DNA of 64,000 nucleotides from an uncultured Acidimicrobiales bacterium (GTDB lineage: Bacteria > Actinomycetota > Acidimicrobiia > Acidimicrobiales > SHLQ01), in assembly GCA_937922235.1 (NCBI GenBank), contig CAKZVC010000057.1:1-64000 (forward strand), given 5' to 3'. The notes under the pieces are model-generated. The model saw only the letters and a list, made by a program, of their open reading frames with translations, had not been told where the DNA came from and searched no databases. Below, piece by piece: positions 51,592-61,123 of the stretch (position 1 is its first letter; every line of letters starts with the position of its first letter). The translations under genes were made by a program, and so were the position numbers.

Positions 51592-52722
51592 TTAGGCGAG
51601 GACTTGGTCGAGGGCGGCGTCTAGTGAGGCGACAGTGCGGTCGATGTTTTGGAGCTTGTCGAGGCCGAACAGGCCCAGGCGGAACGTGCTGAAGTCGTCC
51701 CGTTCGCCGACTTGCAGCGGGACGCCGCCGGCGATCTGCATTCCGGCGGCAGCGAACTTCGAACCGTTCTTCACGTCACCATCGGACGTGAAGCTGACGA
51801 CAACGCCAGGGGCGCCAAAGCCGTCGGCGGCGACGCTGACGATGCCTCGGGCGGCGAGGGTCTCACGCACACGCCGACCGAGCTCGGCTTGGTCGTCCTT
51901 CACCTGGTCGAAGCCGTAGGCCTCGGTCTCGGCCATCACGTTGCGGAACTGGGTGAGCGCATCGGTGGGCATAGTCGCGTGGTACGCGTGACCGCCGCTC
52001 TCGTAGGCAGCCATGATGCTGCGCCACTTGCCCAGGTCGCACGAGAAGCTTGAGCTCTGGGTCTCGGCCAGCAGGGCTTCGGCTTTCGCGCTCATCATGA
52101 CAAGGCCAGCACACGGAGGGCCGCTCCAGCCCTTCTGTGGCGCACTGCACAACACGTCGACGCCGAGCGCCTTCATATCGACCCAGATGGTGCCGGAGGC
52201 AATGCAGTCGAGGACGAAGATTCCGCCAACTGCGTGGACAGCGTCGGAGACCGCGGCGAGATATTCATCGGGCAAGATCATGCCGGCCGAAGTTTCGACA
52301 TGCGGGGCAAAGACGACCGCTGGCTTGAGCTCGGCGATCTTCGCAGTGACCTCGTCGATGGGGGGCGGTGCGAACTGGCCTTGGGTCTCGTCGGCGAGCT
52401 GACGTGCCATGAGCACGGTCTCGCTCGCGGGGATCTTCCCGGCTTCGAAGATTTGCGTCCATCGGTAGCTGAACCAGCCGTTGCGGATGACGAGGACGTC
52501 CTTGTCAGTGGCGAACTGGCGGGCGACGGCTTCCATGCCATAGCTGCCGCTCCCTGGCACGATCGCCACAGCATCGGCGTTGTACACCTGGCGAAGTGTC
52601 GACGAGATGTCGTTCATCACGCTTTGGAACGACTGGGACATGTGGTTGAGGGCCCGGTCGGTGTAGACCACCGAGTATTCGAGAAGGCCGTCAGGATCTA
52701 CGTTCGGAAGAAGTGCTGCCAT
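51592..52722 (-). CDS. Class V aminotransferase (alanine-glyoxylate/serine-pyruvate type)
   Basis: A 376-residue PLP enzyme of fold type I. The PLP lysine is in CSAPQKGWSGPPC, the substrate-binding region is VFAPHVETSAGMILP with the aspartate in FVLDCIASG, and the N-terminal block is IVPGSGSYGMEAVARQF. It resembles aminotransferases that use glyoxylate or pyruvate. Substrate not certain. Lies alone on the minus strand after the repeat region. Confidence 0.85.
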   Translation of the reverse strand: MAALLPNVDPDGLLEYSVVYTDRALNHMSQSFQSVMNDISSTLRQVYNADAVAIVPGSGSYGMEAVARQFATDKDVLVIRNGWFSYRWTQIFEAGKIPASETVLMARQLADETQGQFAPPPIDEVTAKIAELKPAVVFAPHVETSAGMILPDEYLAAVSDAVHAVGGIFVLDCIASGTIWVDMKALGVDVLCSAPQKGWSGPPCAGLVMMSAKAEALLAETQSSSFSCDLGKWRSIMAAYESGGHAYHATMPTDALTQFRNVMAETEAYGFDQVKDDQAELGRRVRETLAARGIVSVAADGFGAPGVVVSFTSDGDVKNGSKFAAAGMQIAGGVPLQVGERDDFSTFRLGLFGLDKLQNIDRTVASLDAALDQVLA

Positions 52723-52751
52723 TTATGGTTTCTAGCAAGCATTTCGTGCGT

Positions 52752-54224
52752 TTACTGATCTTCAAAGATCTGTAGAACGCCTGAATAGTTACTCACCCAA
52801 ACATTTGACGTATTTGGATCGACCGTGATGCCGATCGGCTTCTCGGCAGTGCGTAACTCTTGCACTTCTTCCATCTCGGCGGTGAGCACCTTCGACATGG
52901 TGTTCGAGACGTAGTTGACGACGTAGAGCGCTTCGCCATCGCCGGAGATCGCCATCGAACGTGGTGCGTCGCCGGTGCGCACCTTCTCGATGATCTCGCC
53001 GGTCTCGAGGTCGATCTTGATGACCCGACCTTCGCCGTTGAGGGTGGCGTACAGGAACTTGTCGTCTGGGCTGAGCACAACGCTCCGCGGACCTCGGCCG
53101 ACGTCTTCGATCCACTCGACCTCAATGTCGAGGTTCCACTCTCCCAAACGAACGCTCTGCGCCTCGGGCGGGAACACGCGGCTTTCGGGGCGACCGATCT
53201 TGTCGAGCGGGATGACGGCGATTCGGGTGCCACCCATCTCGGTGACATACGCGGTTGATGAATCGCTGCTGATGGCGATGCCTCGTGGGTGGCGGCCGAT
53301 GTCGATGCGTGCGATCTCGCGTCCCGCGCGGGTGTCGACGATGCTCACATCGAAGCTGCACCAGTTGCTGACGATCACGAATTCATCGTTCGGGGTGACG
53401 GCGAGGAACTTGGGGACGGCGCCGACTTCGATGACTTGGTCGATCTCGAGCGATTCGGTGTCGACTCGGTAGAGAAAGCTGTTGTCCCAGCCGGTGTCGC
53501 GGCAGCTATCGCCGGGCTCTGGGCCGAAGCCGGGGCCGTACATCGCGTAGTTCGAGACGTAGACGTAGTCGCCGGTCGAGGTTGATGCCGCCTCGACGGG
53601 GGCTCCCCGAGCAACGACGCCATCGGCAATGCCGAACTCGGCTAGATCAACGCGGTCGTTGATGGTCTTCAGCAGCGACCCTTGCTCGTCGTACACCGTG
53701 ATCGAGTGTCGATACATCATGTTCTGGGCAAAGAACAGACCGTTCGGCGTCGCCGTCACCGACTTGGGCGAGATGTTGCCCGAGACGGAATCGATTCGAG
53801 CGAGCTCGCGCTCTGACAGCGGGATCGTCGTCGTGGTTGTGGTGGTCGTGGACGTTGTTGTCGTTGACGTGGTCGTGGTTGGTGCGAGCGTGGTCGTTGG
53901 TGCGGCGGTCGTGGTTGGTGCCGCCGTGGTGGTTACCGGCGCTGCCGTTGTGCTTGCTGGGGCCGCAACGATCGTCTCGGCCTGGTTCTTGAACATCACG
54001 CCGAGCACCGCCACAAGCCCGAGAGCGAACAACAGCCCGAAGTACATCAGGCCGTCCGTTCGACGGTTTCCGGCGGGTTGAATCGGCGGTGGCGTTGGGG
54101 CACCTTCACGTCCGACGGTTGGCGCGAGTGCGGTGCGGGGACGTGCAGGAGTTTGCGACGTCGGCGGAGCCGTCCGCTGGCGCGGACCTGGACGCTGAGG
54201 TCCCTTTGGCGAGTCGGGTCGCAT
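52752..54224 (-). CDS. Membrane-anchored YVTN-type beta-propeller protein
   Basis: About 490 residues. A Pro-rich cytoplasmic N-terminus (1-55), one transmembrane helix (about 61-79), a long Thr/Ala/Pro-rich linker (TTTAAPTTT-type, about 90-135) that is probably glycosylated or extended through the wall, and then a six- to seven-bladed propeller of YVTN/LVIVP repeats (RSVVLSPDDKFLYATLNGEGRVIKIDLETGEII). Function unknown; extracellular binding or sensing likely. Start at ATG 54224; an ATG two codons earlier is possible. Confidence 0.82.
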   Translation of the reverse strand: MRPDSPKGPQRPGPRQRTAPPTSQTPARPRTALAPTVGREGAPTPPPIQPAGNRRTDGLMYFGLLFALGLVAVLGVMFKNQAETIVAAPASTTAAPVTTTAAPTTTAAPTTTLAPTTTTSTTTTSTTTTTTTTIPLSERELARIDSVSGNISPKSVTATPNGLFFAQNMMYRHSITVYDEQGSLLKTINDRVDLAEFGIADGVVARGAPVEAASTSTGDYVYVSNYAMYGPGFGPEPGDSCRDTGWDNSFLYRVDTESLEIDQVIEVGAVPKFLAVTPNDEFVIVSNWCSFDVSIVDTRAGREIARIDIGRHPRGIAISSDSSTAYVTEMGGTRIAVIPLDKIGRPESRVFPPEAQSVRLGEWNLDIEVEWIEDVGRGPRSVVLSPDDKFLYATLNGEGRVIKIDLETGEIIEKVRTGDAPRSMAISGDGEALYVVNYVSNTMSKVLTAEMEEVQELRTAEKPIGITVDPNTSNVWVSNYSGVLQIFEDQ

Positions 54225-54391
54225 GCTCACAGCTGCAACACTATTCGCCGTTCAGGCGGCCCACGAGACGGGGGCGAGAGTTCACAACCGAGATATGCGC
54301 GCTACGGTTAGAGGCTCGGCACGCAAGAGCCGGAGTTTCTTGACAAACGAGACACGTAACGCACAGCAGCTACTGCTGTGTTCTTGCACAC

Positions 54392-54777
54392 GGGGCTGAT
54401 CGGTTTCGACGTTGGAGTCGGAAGTTTCATCGTGCGACCGGAGTTGCTCAGACTCCTAAAACGGGGCAACAACAGAGACGCCAATCAGGACGATCTCGCT
54501 CTCGCTGTCTAACTTTTAGTTAGACGGTACAGAGTCATTGCGAGCAGAAATGTCACGCGGGGCCAGTTCACTGCAGCCCGGCAACAGAAGCAGTGGAGGA
54601 CCGTAGGGAAAGACCACTGACGGCGAGAAAGACCGCTGACATCGGAGAAAGATCCGGCAGCCAGACTTCGGTCTAGCCGACCCAACGGTGCCGCAGCTGT
54701 TAAGCAGCGAATTGGGAATGGTCGTATCGCGGGTTGCAACCCTTCATCGGACGAGGGTTCAATTCCCTCCAGCTCCA
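54392..54777 (+). ncRNA. ssrA: Transfer-messenger RNA (tmRNA)
   Basis: One-piece tmRNA of 386 nt. The 5' end GGGGCTG pairs with the 3' CAGCTCC of the tRNA-like domain, whose T arm GAGGG-TTCAATT-CCCTC is present, and GATCGGTTTCGACG follows the 5' end as in all tmRNAs. The tag reading frame gives GNNRDANQDDLALAV and then TAA TTAG-like stops (54465-54520 region). The tag ends LALAV rather than the usual ALAA. CCA is not encoded. smpB is nearby. Confidence 0.93.
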
Positions 54778-54792
54778 CTTGCTCGAAGCGCT

Positions 54793-54820
54793 AACAACCC
54801 CGGCCAAGGCCGGGGTTGTT
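54793..54820 (+). terminator. Intrinsic terminator of ssrA
   Basis: AACAACCCCGGCC, loop AA, GGCCGGGGTTGTT: 13-bp perfect stem followed by a T-containing stretch (CTCGTTTTCG). Confidence 0.9.
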
Positions 54821-54860
54821 CTCGTTTTCGCGATGGGCCATCGTGGGCCCTCGCCGCGGG

Positions 54861-55628
54861 TTACTCCTCGGGAGCTGACTCGAGCGACACGACCAGCTGG
54901 CCGCTGTCGCTTGCGCCTTGCACGAGTCCGTTCCACGATGGCGAGCTCACTGCGCTGAAGGTCATCTTGCTATCGCCGTCGCTGGTTGCCGTCGTGCCGT
55001 CGACGGTGAAGCCGATCTTCTCCAGCTTCTTCACGTACTCGTCGTGGGCTCTGATTGGATCGTCGACTTCGACGACGAGCGACAACACCTGGTTCTCACC
55101 GCTGTCGAAGGAGCTGGCAGACACAACTTGTCCGGTTGGAACCGGAACCTCGCTCGGCCAGTTGTCTGGCATCTCCTCACCGCTGGTGAAGTTGAGAACC
55201 TCGCCGCTCTCGTTTTGACCGGTAACCGTGACGGCGCCGTCGTCTTCGGTGAGCGTGATGTTCACATCGTCGCCATCGTCAAGGCCCTCACCAGTGATCA
55301 GCACATCGCCATCTTCCTCGCTGATGTTGATGTTGAAGTCCTCATCACTGTTCGGATCGCTGCCCTCGATCGTCAGCTCGCCCTCTTCACCATCGAAGTT
55401 GATCGAGAACTCTTCGCCATCGGCACCAGTCACGCTGAACTGGCCGTCACCGCTGTCGAAGTCGAGCTCGATGTCTTCGCCACTGTCTCGCTCGATGGCT
55501 TCTTCGAGGCCTTCCTCAAGGAGGTTCTCGGCGATGTTTCCGCAGGCACTCAGGCTGACGATGGCACCCAATGCACAGGCGAAGCGCAGGAGCTTCCCAG
55601 CGAACAATGAACGAACACGACTTCTCAT
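54861..55628 (-). CDS. Acidic secreted lipoprotein, unknown function
   Basis: A 255-residue lipoprotein. The signal peptide ends in a lipobox (VSLSAC, Cys about residue 29). Residues about 45-150 are an Asp/Glu/Gly-rich region with imperfect repeats (EEFSINFDGEEG, EDFNINISEEDG, DDVNITLTEDDG), which suggests a short beta-solenoid. The C-terminal domain (about 155-255) has a mixed alpha-beta pattern (EVPVPTGQVVSASSF). No catalytic motif. Function unknown. Confidence 0.8.
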   Translation of the reverse strand: MRSRVRSLFAGKLLRFACALGAIVSLSACGNIAENLLEEGLEEAIERDSGEDIELDFDSGDGQFSVTGADGEEFSINFDGEEGELTIEGSDPNSDEDFNINISEEDGDVLITGEGLDDGDDVNITLTEDDGAVTVTGQNESGEVLNFTSGEEMPDNWPSEVPVPTGQVVSASSFDSGENQVLSLVVEVDDPIRAHDEYVKKLEKIGFTVDGTTATSDGDSKMTFSAVSSPSWNGLVQGASDSGQLVVSLESAPEE

Positions 55629-55816
55629 AACAGGCTCCCACCAGGTTGTTGGCTTGCTGTCTGTCAGAGCTCTGGACGTGACTGGTGATACGTGGATTTC
55701 GTTGTTTCGTTGTTGGTGTGACTGTGCACTGTTCGCTCCGCGCTCATTGGGGGGGTTCGCTGACGTAGATGCCAGGAGGGAGCAATTCGTTCACACGAGC
55801 GTGAAGTTTCTTGGTG

Positions 55817-56197
55817 TTACCGCCGCAAGTCGGGATTCTCGCGGACCACATCGCGAAACCGCCAGTACTCGGCACTCATGGTGGCGATGAGCACCAACGT
55901 CACGACCAAGACGGCGAGCTCGGCCTTGATAGGCAAGGTGGCGGAGAGGACCACGACGATGACGACGCCAATGATTCGCTCGCGCATGATCGTGCCGTAA
56001 GCGCGGTACATCGCCACGGCTTGGGAGAGGAAGTACAACGCAATCGACACGCCGAGCATCCAACGAGTGAAGCCGGTGAGTGGGTCAACCGGATGAAGAA
56101 AGGCCTCTTCAAGTGCGACGGCGAAGAACACGATGCCGACGAGCATCGGGTAGTGGGACAGCGAGTACAGATCACGAGCGATCGCTCCGGTGGTCAT
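55817..56197 (-). CDS. C-terminal half of a split LtrA-like membrane protein
   Basis: About 126 residues with three to four helices: MTTGAIARDLYSLSHYPMLVGIVFFAVALEEAFLHP corresponds to the C-terminal core of LtrA (low temperature requirement A) proteins, where a Tyr-His-x-Pro-Met segment is usual. The ATG at 56197 overlaps the stop of the N-terminal half (ATGA). Together the halves equal a normal LtrA (about 384 residues). Confidence 0.65.
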   Translation of the reverse strand: MTTGAIARDLYSLSHYPMLVGIVFFAVALEEAFLHPVDPLTGFTRWMLGVSIALYFLSQAVAMYRAYGTIMRERIIGVVIVVVLSATLPIKAELAVLVVTLVLIATMSAEYWRFRDVVRENPDLRR

Positions 56198-56970
56198 TGC
56201 GTCGGCTTCGTGAAGGCGCCGCTCCCAAATGCCTGGAGCTTGTCGAAGTATGCCCACCACATTGCGGCAACGCCGATGATCCCGACGCCAAGCCGCCACA
56301 CGACCTCGACCGATGGACCAACGTCATCGCCAGCGGCGGCGGTGAGCGCCACGCCCACGGCAATGATCGCCTCGCCGAGAGCGATGATCATGATGAGGCC
56401 ATGACGTTCAGCGAAGTGCTCGGCATCGACATGCCATTCGCTCGAGCCGGACAAAATTGCAGCAGCAACTTCGATCGTCAACGCAACGACCCAAATCCAC
56501 ACCAGGCCCGACCCGCCGACGGCGGCACCGATGATGACCAAGATGGGCGAAATGAGCGAGACGGGAAGGTACCGGCGAATCGACTCGTGCTCGACTGCAT
56601 CATCGAGCGTGCCAAACCACATGACAACGCCGGCGAGGAGTCGCGAGACGGCATAACCTCCGGCGAGCCACATCGCTCCTTCGTCGAACGCTGTCGGGAT
56701 CGAGTATCCCATCACGAAGATGGCGATCATTGCGATGAGGATCAGCACTCGACGAACACGGTTGGAGAGGTCGACGGCATTCATCGACCATGTCCATGTG
56801 CCCCAGCTCCACCACAGCAGGCCCAAGATCAAGGCTCCCTGGAGGGCGCTGGTGAGATTGTGATCGTGGACAATGAATCCCACAACTCGGGTAAACCCGA
56901 ACACGTACACAAGATCGAAGAAGAGCTCGATCGGGTGGGCGGTCTTTCCTTCGGTCTCAGCTTCGCTCAT
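56194..56970 (-). CDS. N-terminal part of a split LtrA-like membrane protein
   Basis: 258 residues with about seven transmembrane helices. The LtrA signature HPIELFFDLVYVFGFTRVVGFI is at the N-terminus, and IIALGEAIIAVGVAL lies near residue 195. LtrA proteins are usually 370-400 residues and one chain; this one stops after WWAYFDKLQ and the remaining helices are encoded in the next frame (55817-56197). A single frameshift, or a natural split, explains this. Function of the family is unclear; named for a cold-growth phenotype. Confidence 0.75.
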   Translation of the reverse strand: MSEAETEGKTAHPIELFFDLVYVFGFTRVVGFIVHDHNLTSALQGALILGLLWWSWGTWTWSMNAVDLSNRVRRVLILIAMIAIFVMGYSIPTAFDEGAMWLAGGYAVSRLLAGVVMWFGTLDDAVEHESIRRYLPVSLISPILVIIGAAVGGSGLVWIWVVALTIEVAAAILSGSSEWHVDAEHFAERHGLIMIIALGEAIIAVGVALTAAAGDDVGPSVEVVWRLGVGIIGVAAMWWAYFDKLQAFGSGAFTKPTQ

Positions 56971-57025
56971 CCGAGGAAGCTATCTCGTTGCACGACCGTC
57001 GGCGAGCCCGGACTACATTCGGGCG

Positions 57026-57469
57026 ATGGCTTCGATTGCGGACATTGAACGGTTAGCAACAGTCGAGCACGGGCTGGTCACCATCAGCGTTGCTCGCGAG
57101 GACGAGTCGGTGCACTCGTCCGTCGTCAACGCCGGCGTGATGGACCACCCAGTCACGGGCGAGCGGGTGATTGCTGCGGTGTTGCGCGGGCCAAGTTGGA
57201 AGCTGGGGCGCCTTCGTCAGACGAACCGATGCACGATCCTGTTTCGGGTCGGATGGGACTGGGCTTCGGTCGACGGCCCGGTCGATCTGATTGGCCCGAA
57301 CGACACCTTCGACGGCTTCGACTCGGCGAACGTAGCGACCCTGTTACGTGAAGTGTTTGTCGCTGCCGGAGGAACCCATGATGACTGGGACGACTATGAC
57401 AAGGTGATGGCCGAGGACGAACGAACTGCCGTGTTCGTGAAGCCGGTGCGCATTCAAGGACGGGGCTAA
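57026..57469 (+). CDS. PPOX-class (F420/FMN) oxidoreductase
   Basis: A 147-residue split-barrel flavin/F420-binding protein of the pyridoxamine-5'-phosphate-oxidase-like family (SIADIERLATVEHGLVTISVARED; RGPSWKLGRLRQTNRCTILFRVG is the cofactor-binding strand region). Such proteins in actinobacteria often use F420, though FMN is equally possible. ATG 57026 is used; the frame is open further upstream but overlaps the divergent LtrA start. Confidence 0.78.
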   Translation: MASIADIERLATVEHGLVTISVAREDESVHSSVVNAGVMDHPVTGERVIAAVLRGPSWKLGRLRQTNRCTILFRVGWDWASVDGPVDLIGPNDTFDGFDSANVATLLREVFVAAGGTHDDWDDYDKVMAEDERTAVFVKPVRIQGRG

Positions 57470-57473
57470 CGCG

Positions 57474-59813
57474 TTGACAACACCAGATCTCGATGTTCTC
57501 CGATCGATCGAACGGCGGGTGCTGTGGCTAGCCGCCCGGATGGTCGACGCTGCGAACCGTCGACCGGCCGGTGAGATCAAGGTCGGCGGACACCAAGCAT
57601 CGTCAGCGTCGATGACGACGATCATGACGGCGCTCTGGTTCGGGCACATCTCCGGTGAAGACAAGGTGGCCGTCAAACCACACGCGTCGCCTGTGTACCA
57701 CGCCATCAAGTACCTGACTGGCGAGCTCGACCGCAGTTACCTCACGACCCTGCGCGAACGCGGCGGCTTGCAGGCGTATCCGTCGAGAACGAAAGACCCC
57801 GACGTGGCCGACTTCTCAACCGGCTCTGTTGGTCTTGGCGCAGTCGCTCCCCTGTTCTCGGCCCTCACCCGCCGATACATCGATAGCCATTTCGGCGAGC
57901 GACCTGACGCTCGGTTTGTTGCGCTGGTCGGCGACGCCGAGCTCGACGAAGGGAACGTGTGGGAGGCCATTGCCGATCCGGCAACGAAGGGCCTCGGCAA
58001 CTTCACGATGGTTGTCGATCTAAACCGTCAGAGCCTCGACCGGGTGATTCCCGAGATCGCCGCCGAACGACTGAAGAGCTTTTTCGCTGACGCTGGGTGG
58101 CATGTCGCAGAAGCCAAGTGGGGACGACTCCTTCAAGAGGCGTTCACCTTGGACGGCGGCGATGCACTCGAAGCCCACATCTCGAGCATGTCGAACGAGG
58201 CCTACCAAGAGCTGTTTGCGCTCGAAGGTTCTGAGATGCGCAATCGGTTCCTCGCTGGCGCTGACGCATCGGTGGTGAAGCTCGTTGGCGAGCTCGCTGA
58301 TGGGCCGCTGAAGACACTCGTCACCGACCTTGGCGGCCACGACATGTCGGTCTTGCTCGATACCTACAAGGCGTGCGATGCCGAGCCCGATCGCCCCTCG
58401 GTGGTCTTTGCGTACACGGTGAAGGGCAAGGGTCTTCCGATGGCGGGCGACCCCATGAACCACGCCGCTCTCATGTCTCCGGCCGAGATCGATGCGCTGC
58501 GGGCATCGGTTGGGCTCGACGAGACCAACGAATGGGACCGGTTCGAACCGAGCTCGCCAGCCGGAAAGCTCTGTGCGTCGGTTGGCGGCGACATCAACAA
58601 CGCGAAACGCAAAGAACGACCGCAGCTTCCCGTTCCTGCAGCGGCCCGCCCTCCAGTCACCAACGGCAAGCCATCGACCCAGGAGGCTTTCGGTCGGATC
58701 TTGGCCAGCCTGGCCGACACCGAAGGCGTTGGCGAGCACATCGTGTCGACTGCACCCGACGTGTCGATCTCGACCAACCTCGGCGGCTTCATTAACAAGA
58801 AGGGCGTCTATGCCCCCACCCAAGCCGACGACCATGGCGGCTCGGCGCAGCTGTTGAAGTGGGAACCAGGCCCGACCGGTCAACACATCGAGCTCGGCAT
58901 TAGCGAGATGAACCTGTTCATGCTCCTTGGCCAGCTCGGCCTCAGCCACGACCATCACGGCCATCATCTGATTCCGATCGGCACCGTCTACGACCCGTTC
59001 GTGCTTCGAGGACTCGACGCTCTGATCTATGGCATCTACAACGATGCGCGGTTCATCGTGACCGGCACCCCTGCCGGTGTCACGCTCGCACCAGAAGGCG
59101 GCGCGCACCAGTCGACGATCACCGCGTCGGTCGGGGCCGAACTCCCGAACCTCACCTACGCCGAACCGGCGTATGCCACCGAGGTCGATTGGCTGCTGTG
59201 CGATGCCATTGAGCAACTCGCAGCCCCCAACGGCACGAGCACCTACCTACGCCTCTCGACCCGACCGATCGACCAGGCACCGTTTGCCGCAGCGCTCGAG
59301 CGCCATGGCGAGTCGTCGCTTCGTTCGATGGTGCTCGCTGGTGGCTACCGGTTGCTCGACAGCCCGAACGACGGCCGACCTGGCGTAACGATCGTGACTA
59401 CGGGAGCAATGGCACCCGAGGCGCTTGCCGCCGCAGAAGAGCTCGATGATGAAGGGGTGCAGGCAACCGTGATCCATCTGACGAGCCCCGATCGGGTGTA
59501 TCAGAGCTGGCGCAGCGGGTTCGCAGCGAGCACAGCATCGCCCTCGGTTGTGCGCTCACCAAGCCATCTGCATCGGCTACTCCCCCACGATGAGCGGCGG
59601 CGTCCCATCGTGAGCGTGCACGACGCAGCGAGCCACAGCTTGGCGTGGTTGGGTTCGGCGATCGGCACCCGCCAGTACGCGCTTGGCGTGGATCGATTCG
59701 GCGAGTCGGGCACCATTGCCGACTTGCACGAGCTCACTGGCATTTCGACCGGCAACATCGTCAACGCAGGCCTGATCGCCGTATCTGAAGCCGAGCTGTA
59801 CGAGCAGGATTAG
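57474..59813 (+). CDS. AceE-like homodimeric 2-oxo acid dehydrogenase E1
   Basis: A 779-residue thiamine-diphosphate enzyme of the transketolase superfamily. The TPP-binding motif GDAELDEGNVWEAI...VVDLNRQSLD (a GDG variant) is in the N-terminal third; FSTGSVGLGAVAPLFSAL, VKGKGLPMAGDPMNH and ELGISEMNLFMLLGQLG (pyrimidine-domain Glu) also match AceE-type E1. E. coli AceE is about 890 residues, so this is shorter. Starts at TTG 57474, four bases after the PPOX stop, but no better start is seen. Substrate most likely pyruvate, not proven. No E2 or E3 adjoins. Confidence 0.8.
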   Translation: MTTPDLDVLRSIERRVLWLAARMVDAANRRPAGEIKVGGHQASSASMTTIMTALWFGHISGEDKVAVKPHASPVYHAIKYLTGELDRSYLTTLRERGGLQAYPSRTKDPDVADFSTGSVGLGAVAPLFSALTRRYIDSHFGERPDARFVALVGDAELDEGNVWEAIADPATKGLGNFTMVVDLNRQSLDRVIPEIAAERLKSFFADAGWHVAEAKWGRLLQEAFTLDGGDALEAHISSMSNEAYQELFALEGSEMRNRFLAGADASVVKLVGELADGPLKTLVTDLGGHDMSVLLDTYKACDAEPDRPSVVFAYTVKGKGLPMAGDPMNHAALMSPAEIDALRASVGLDETNEWDRFEPSSPAGKLCASVGGDINNAKRKERPQLPVPAAARPPVTNGKPSTQEAFGRILASLADTEGVGEHIVSTAPDVSISTNLGGFINKKGVYAPTQADDHGGSAQLLKWEPGPTGQHIELGISEMNLFMLLGQLGLSHDHHGHHLIPIGTVYDPFVLRGLDALIYGIYNDARFIVTGTPAGVTLAPEGGAHQSTITASVGAELPNLTYAEPAYATEVDWLLCDAIEQLAAPNGTSTYLRLSTRPIDQAPFAAALERHGESSLRSMVLAGGYRLLDSPNDGRPGVTIVTTGAMAPEALAAAEELDDEGVQATVIHLTSPDRVYQSWRSGFAASTASPSVVRSPSHLHRLLPHDERRRPIVSVHDAASHSLAWLGSAIGTRQYALGVDRFGESGTIADLHELTGISTGNIVNAGLIAVSEAELYEQD

Positions 59814-59849
59814 GCGGCTCGATGCGAGCCATCGTCTCGTTGGTGATGG

Positions 59850-60713
59850 TTAGCTCGCGAGTCGACGAATGATGCTGCGCAATGCGGCGCTTCGACTCGA
59901 TTCATCATCTGCGGAGTCAGCAATCGAGTCGACGACTGAACCGTCAACGGCCGTTGCGCCGGCAGAATCTGTGGTCCTGTCGAGGCTCGCCTCGGCGAGC
60001 GAGTCGCGAGACTCTTGCAGGAGCTCACGAAGCTGTGATGCCCGCTGAGGTTGAATCGTCTCGAGCGGTTGCGCGGCTCCGCCCATATGGGGACGAGCAG
60101 CAAACCGTGACGAGGTCGGAGCTGGAACTGCAGCCGAAGCAGGTTGCGCAGCCGGGGCCGCTGCGGGATTCGGCGCGGGCGTCGATGCAGGCGCCGCTGT
60201 TGCAGGAGCAGGGGCAGGCGTTGGCACAGCAGCTGCAGGCGCAGGTTGTGCAGGCGCAGGTTGCGTTGGTGTGGGAGCCGCTGGCGAAGAAGCCGCTGGG
60301 GTCCGAGCGATTGGGGCCGCAGGTGGTGACGGTGCTCGCGCCTCCAGAGCGGCAGGCGCAGCAACAACTGCTGGTTCGACACCCGAGCCAAGCGCTGCAC
60401 GAAGCAAGTCAGGAATGGCGATCGATGGCAACGAGTCGGCCTTCGAAATATCAACCAATGGGGTGCACGCATAGTTGCCAGCGTTGCCATGGTTGTGCCT
60501 GATGAGCTCGACCATCTTGTGCTGCGCGATTCGACGACTCTTTACGTCGTCGGCATCTTCGAGCACGACCCGGCCCGAGGCAAGAACGAGCTTGCCGTTT
60601 CTCGCCGCGTTCGTGATTTCCAAAATTGCATACATCTCGTGCTTCGCTGCATAGCGAAGCAACACTTCAAATCCGCCGCCTGACAATGAGCCTTGGTAGG
60701 TCAGTGCAGTCAC
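59850..60713 (-). CDS. DUF4388-like protein with Pro/Ala-rich tail
   Basis: About 287 residues. The N-terminus (about 1-100) has the DUF4388/PATAN-like pattern TYQGSLSGGGFEVLLRYAAKHEMYAILEITN...GKLVLASGRVVLED. A long Pro/Ala-rich linker (about 115-215) and a short Ser/Arg-rich helical end (RELLQESRDSLAEASLDRT) follow. GTG 60713 overlaps the stop of the roadblock gene (GTGA). DUF4388 domains occur in bacterial signalling with MglA/Frz-type GTPases, matching the neighbours. Confidence 0.72.
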   Translation of the reverse strand: MTALTYQGSLSGGGFEVLLRYAAKHEMYAILEITNAARNGKLVLASGRVVLEDADDVKSRRIAQHKMVELIRHNHGNAGNYACTPLVDISKADSLPSIAIPDLLRAALGSGVEPAVVAAPAALEARAPSPPAAPIARTPAASSPAAPTPTQPAPAQPAPAAAVPTPAPAPATAAPASTPAPNPAAAPAAQPASAAVPAPTSSRFAARPHMGGAAQPLETIQPQRASQLRELLQESRDSLAEASLDRTTDSAGATAVDGSVVDSIADSADDESSRSAALRSIIRRLAS

Positions 60714-61123
60714 GACGGTCGGCCTCCCAACAAGCTCTTTTCGAGGGGCGTCAAGACGGCGATTGCGTTCCGGGCCTTGAGGTGAAGCAATCCGAGATTG
60801 ATGTTCGACATCGTCAACACAACAAGAGCGCATTGCTGGCCCACTGCGTAGATAACGACGTAGCCGTTGGATGAGCGAACCACGAGCTCGTCGGCGTCTG
60901 TGGCTCCCCCAAGTTGGGCGAGCTTGCTTCCGAGAGCGAACGAGGAGGCGACGACCGCAGCAACGGGCTTCTGTCGTGCCTCGTCGAGGTCTGCGACGAT
61001 CGGGCGCCCATCGACCGAGGTCAACAACGACCCGGTGATCATCGGGATCGACGTAAAGAGGTCGGCGAGAACATTCTCGGCCTGATCGAAGGCGGTCTGG
61101 TCCGAAGTGGAGAAAATGCTCAT
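60710..61123 (-). CDS. Roadblock/LC7-domain protein (MglB-like)
   Basis: A 137-residue roadblock/LC7 protein with the alpha-beta-alpha pattern (MITGSLLTSVDGRPIVADL; KPVAAVVASSFALGSKLAQLG; ADELVVRSSNGYVVIYAVG). MglB-type roadblock proteins activate small MglA-type GTPases. It overlaps the GTPase gene (ATGA) and is followed by the DUF4388 gene, so all three are translationally coupled. Confidence 0.82.
   Translation of the reverse strand: MSIFSTSDQTAFDQAENVLADLFTSIPMITGSLLTSVDGRPIVADLDEARQKPVAAVVASSFALGSKLAQLGGATDADELVVRSSNGYVVIYAVGQQCALVVLTMSNINLGLLHLKARNAIAVLTPLEKSLLGGRPS

Noticed and set aside
58020-59216. 398-codon minus-strand ORF
   Set aside because: Antisense to the AceE-like gene with no family-like sequence.
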